Assembly (NCBI GenBank): GCA_030612385.1
Contig: JAUWNZ010000069.1
Coordinates: forward strand, 1-6,931
Direction of reading: 5' to 3'
Length of the DNA: 6,931 nt
DNA from: Pseudomonadota bacterium
GTDB taxonomy: Bacteria > Desulfobacterota > Syntrophia > Syntrophales > JADFWA01
The position numbers and the translations under genes are program-made. Below the pieces are notes generated by a model. The model had not been told where the DNA came from, did not search any database, and saw only the letters and a program-made list of their open reading frames with translations. This document shows positions 6,068-6,931 of the stretch, in pieces (position 1 is the first letter of the stretch; the number at the start of each line of letters is the position of its first letter).

Positions 6068-6090
6068 AGGGGGATAAAAGGGGGATTTTT
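6050..6090 (+). promoter_or_regulatory. Mutually exclusive hairpins covering the cas2 ribosome-binding site
   Basis: One C-tract can pair with either of two G-tracts. Stem 1 is ATCCCCCTTT (6052-6061) with AAAGGGGGAT (6066-6075): 10 perfect pairs and a 4-nt loop. Stem 2 is AAATCCCCCTTTT (6050-6062) with 6076-6088: 13 perfect pairs and a 13-nt loop. GGGGGA at 6080-6085, the apparent Shine-Dalgarno of cas2 (5 nt before the ATG), is free in stem 1 and buried in stem 2. The sequence type resembles a dispersed CCCCCTTT/AAAGGGGG repeat I recall from other genomes, so a repeat may have landed here and been used as a leader. Confidence 0.6.
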
Positions 6091-6387
6091 ATGTCAGTCC
6101 TTGCGTGGATTATCTACGACATTTCAGACGACAAAACACGGAACAAAGTCGCCAAAGAATGTAAGAAATACGGCCTGATCCGTGTTCAGAAGAGCGTATT
6201 TCTTGGCAAGCTCAAGACAAACCGCTTCGATGAGCTGGGGGAAAAGTGTCTTGACCTGATTGATAAAGATGTAGACAGCCTGTATCTTTTTCCTTTCTGC
6301 CAGGAGGATTTCAGGCAGATCAAGGTCATGGGACAGGGATTTGACAAAAAGCTGGTAAATGACGAGGTGCTGTCGCAGTTTTTTTGA
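6091..6387 (+). CDS. cas2: CRISPR-associated protein Cas2
   Basis: A 98-aa ferredoxin-fold partner of Cas1. The Cas2 dimer bridges two Cas1 dimers during spacer capture and integration. The sequence begins MSVLAWIIYDISDDKTRNKV with the conserved Asp10 at the end of beta-strand 1, continues GLIRVQKSVFLGKL (about 28-41), and ends VNDEVLSQFF, all typical of the family. A longer frame begins at GTG 6040, but its extra residues are encoded by the hairpin repeat and precede the conserved first strand. ATG 6091, with GGGGGA just upstream, is therefore chosen. It follows cas1 on the same strand with a structured 73-nt gap and is probably cotranscribed. No CRISPR array or further cas gene follows in the window. 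Confidence 0.92.
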   Translation: MSVLAWIIYDISDDKTRNKVAKECKKYGLIRVQKSVFLGKLKTNRFDELGEKCLDLIDKDVDSLYLFPFCQEDFRQIKVMGQGFDKKLVNDEVLSQFF

Positions 6388-6651
6388 AAAATCCGTTGGA
6401 TTCGACCACATCTGTCAAAAGACGGTGATATATAAAACGGTTCAACAGTTCAGGGTTCACTGTTCACTAATTTGTAGGGTGGATTAAGCGGAGCGAATCC
6501 ACCGAAAGCGCTTTATGGCTGCGCCGGCACAACAAAGAACGAGTGATAAAAGGATTTGTGACGGCTCTGCCGTTAGCGTTTAAGGCAGAGCATCGAGGTA
6601 TGCGTTCTCAGACAGAGCGCTGGGAACGAGGGGAAAACTGGAGCCTGGGAA
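6388..6651. other. Repeat-rich region downstream of cas2 without an intact gene
   Basis: No convincing coding frame was found. It starts with a GGTTCAACAGTTCAGGGTTCAC-like stretch of short related units (about 6439-6468), then two or three separate hairpin repeats annotated individually, and CTCTGCC/GGCAGAG (6565-6571 and 6584-6590, 12-nt loop). No regularly spaced CRISPR-type direct repeats and no clear terminator with a U-tract were found. Confidence 0.5.
6473..6503. repeat. Dispersed hairpin repeat (TGTAGGGTGGATT type)
   Basis: GGTGGATT (6478-6485) pairs perfectly with AATCCACC (6496-6503) across a 10-nt AAGCGGAGCG loop, preceded by TGTAG. I recall closely similar sequences scattered through many unrelated bacterial genomes. 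Its first ten bases also occur in the 4714 repeat. Confidence 0.7.
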
Positions 6652-6655
6652 CGAG
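6603..6655. repeat. Tandem pair of GGGAACGAG hairpin-type repeats
   Basis: CGTTCTCAG (6603-6611) pairs with CTGGGAACG (6620-6628) at 8 of 9 positions. A second partial unit, GGAGCCTGGGAACGAG, follows at 6640-6655. Both relate to the copy at 4693-4708. They abut the pseudogene fragment that follows. Confidence 0.65.
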
Positions 6656-6789
6656 AAAAAATCCGCCTTGGCTGGACGCAAGATGAGATTGGGAAGGTGA
6701 TAGGAATGAGCTGAGGCAGGATCACTCAAATTGTTAATAATACCAATTTTGGCGAAATTAACACTTTGCTATCCCAGGGCAGGGACATG
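6652..6789 (+). pseudogene. Decayed fragment of a ParB/DNA-methylase-like helix-turn-helix protein
   Basis: One frame reads REKIRLGWTQDEIGKVIGMS, then a TGA stop at 6712-6714, then GRITQIVNNTNFGEINTLLS and QGRDM. The part before the stop has a WTQxEIGxxxGxS helix-turn-helix pattern, and the part after it continues the recognition helix and NNTNFGEIN linker without a frame change. From memory this matches the region after the ParB-like nuclease domain in ParB/DNA-methylase-like proteins, where the text usually goes on with tyrosine and MDLALAW-like residues. Here the match ends abruptly at GRDM (6789). The fragment is only about 46 codons, lacks both ends, carries a stop, and is bounded on the left by dispersed repeats. 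It is clearly non-functional; the family assignment rests on recall. Confidence 0.55.
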
Positions 6790-6812
6790 CAACCTAAATT
6801 CCCGCCAAAATT
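6745..6812. repeat. 10-bp perfect inverted repeat across the end of the pseudogene
   Basis: AATTTTGGCG (6745-6754) and its complement CGCCAAAATT (6803-6812). TTGTTA precedes the left arm at 6731, and its complement TAACAA follows the right arm, so similarity extends outward with a gap. It spans the point where recognisable pseudogene sequence ends. It could be a small element or chance. Confidence 0.4.
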
Positions 6813-6865
6813 ATAACAAGGATCGTGCAAAAACGTTATAGATCAAGGCTAAAGGCATTTTTTGC

Positions 6866-6895
6866 TTGACTTTTCTGCCCATTCATTGGTATAAT
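6866..6895 (+). promoter_or_regulatory. Strong sigma70-type promoter at the right edge
   Basis: TTGACT (6866-6871), an 18-nt spacer, and TATAAT (6890-6895, perfect consensus). It is the best promoter match in the window. Transcription would start near 6902 and read rightward out of the window. Candidate starts are ATG at 6903 (nearly leaderless), 6907 and 6920. None has a clear ribosome-binding site and only 4-9 codons are visible, so no gene is called. Confidence 0.7.
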
Positions 6896-6909
6896 TATAC
6901 CAATGAATG
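6880..6909. promoter_or_regulatory. Perfect 30-bp palindrome overlapping the -10 box (probable operator)
   Basis: The half-site CATTCATTGGTATAA (6880-6894) is followed directly by its exact reverse complement (6895-6909). The palindrome covers the -10 and the likely transcription start of the edge promoter, as expected for an operator bound by a dimeric repressor, often autoregulatory. The inner TTGGT/ACCAA halves recall GntR-type sites, but the spacing does not fit the usual one, so no family is assigned. Confidence 0.7.
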
Positions 6910-6931
6910 TGGTGTTTATATGTCGCTTGTC

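Noticed and set aside
6040..6090. Longer cas2 starting at GTG 6040
   Set aside because: The extra 17 residues are encoded by the hairpin repeat and precede the normal first beta-strand. ATG 6091 has an adjacent purine tract and gives the usual length.
4626..6830. Casposon-like element (Cas1 between terminal inverted repeats)
   Set aside because: cas2 is present, no family B DNA polymerase is seen, and I found no matching inverted repeats bracketing the pair.
6388..6931. Search for a CRISPR array next to cas2
   Set aside because: No set of identical 24-40 bp direct repeats with regular unique spacers is present. The repeats here are hairpin-type and irregular.

Overview
The window is a bacterial chromosome segment of moderate GC. 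Its housekeeping genes are interleaved with many small dispersed repeats. Protein style and gene order, together with the repeat types, suggest an anaerobic Desulfobacterota/'deltaproteobacterial' genome or something similar. This is an inference from recall, because the window holds no phylogenetic marker.

Layout. Positions 1-2523 hold a leftward cluster: coaBC (coenzyme A synthesis), a family 4 Fe-S uracil-DNA glycosylase, and the N-terminal part of an NfeD/ClpP-class membrane serine protease that runs off the left edge. The last two genes overlap by 14 nt. Positions 2524-3269 are a gene-free divergent intergenic region packed with repeats. It includes a 184-bp MITE-like element with 11-bp terminal inverted repeats and a perfect 8-bp target duplication, sitting in the coaBC leader. 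Positions 3270-4625 hold rightward glmM (phosphoglucosamine mutase, cell-wall precursor synthesis) with a TTG start. Two related copies of a second repeat element lie on either side of glmM, in the same orientation.

Positions 5001-6387 hold a rightward two-gene CRISPR adaptation module, cas1-cas2. No effector gene, cas4, cas6 or CRISPR array is visible. The 73-nt gap between the two genes carries a C-tract that can pair with either of two G-tracts. The second G-tract is the apparent Shine-Dalgarno of cas2, and a 10-codon reading frame runs across the C-tract.

Positions 6388-6931 have no intact gene. They contain several dispersed hairpin repeats, a decayed fragment that reads as the helix-turn-helix part of a ParB/DNA-methylase-like protein with an in-frame stop, and at the right edge a strong sigma70-type promoter. 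The -10 of that promoter lies inside a perfect 30-bp palindrome, probably the autoregulated promoter of a gene beginning outside the window.

No wholly new enzyme system is visible. The most unusual signals are the possible translational switch between cas1 and cas2, the target-duplicating MITE in the coaBC leader, a repeat arm that supplies part of the CoaBC C-terminus, and the palindromic promoter at the right end.
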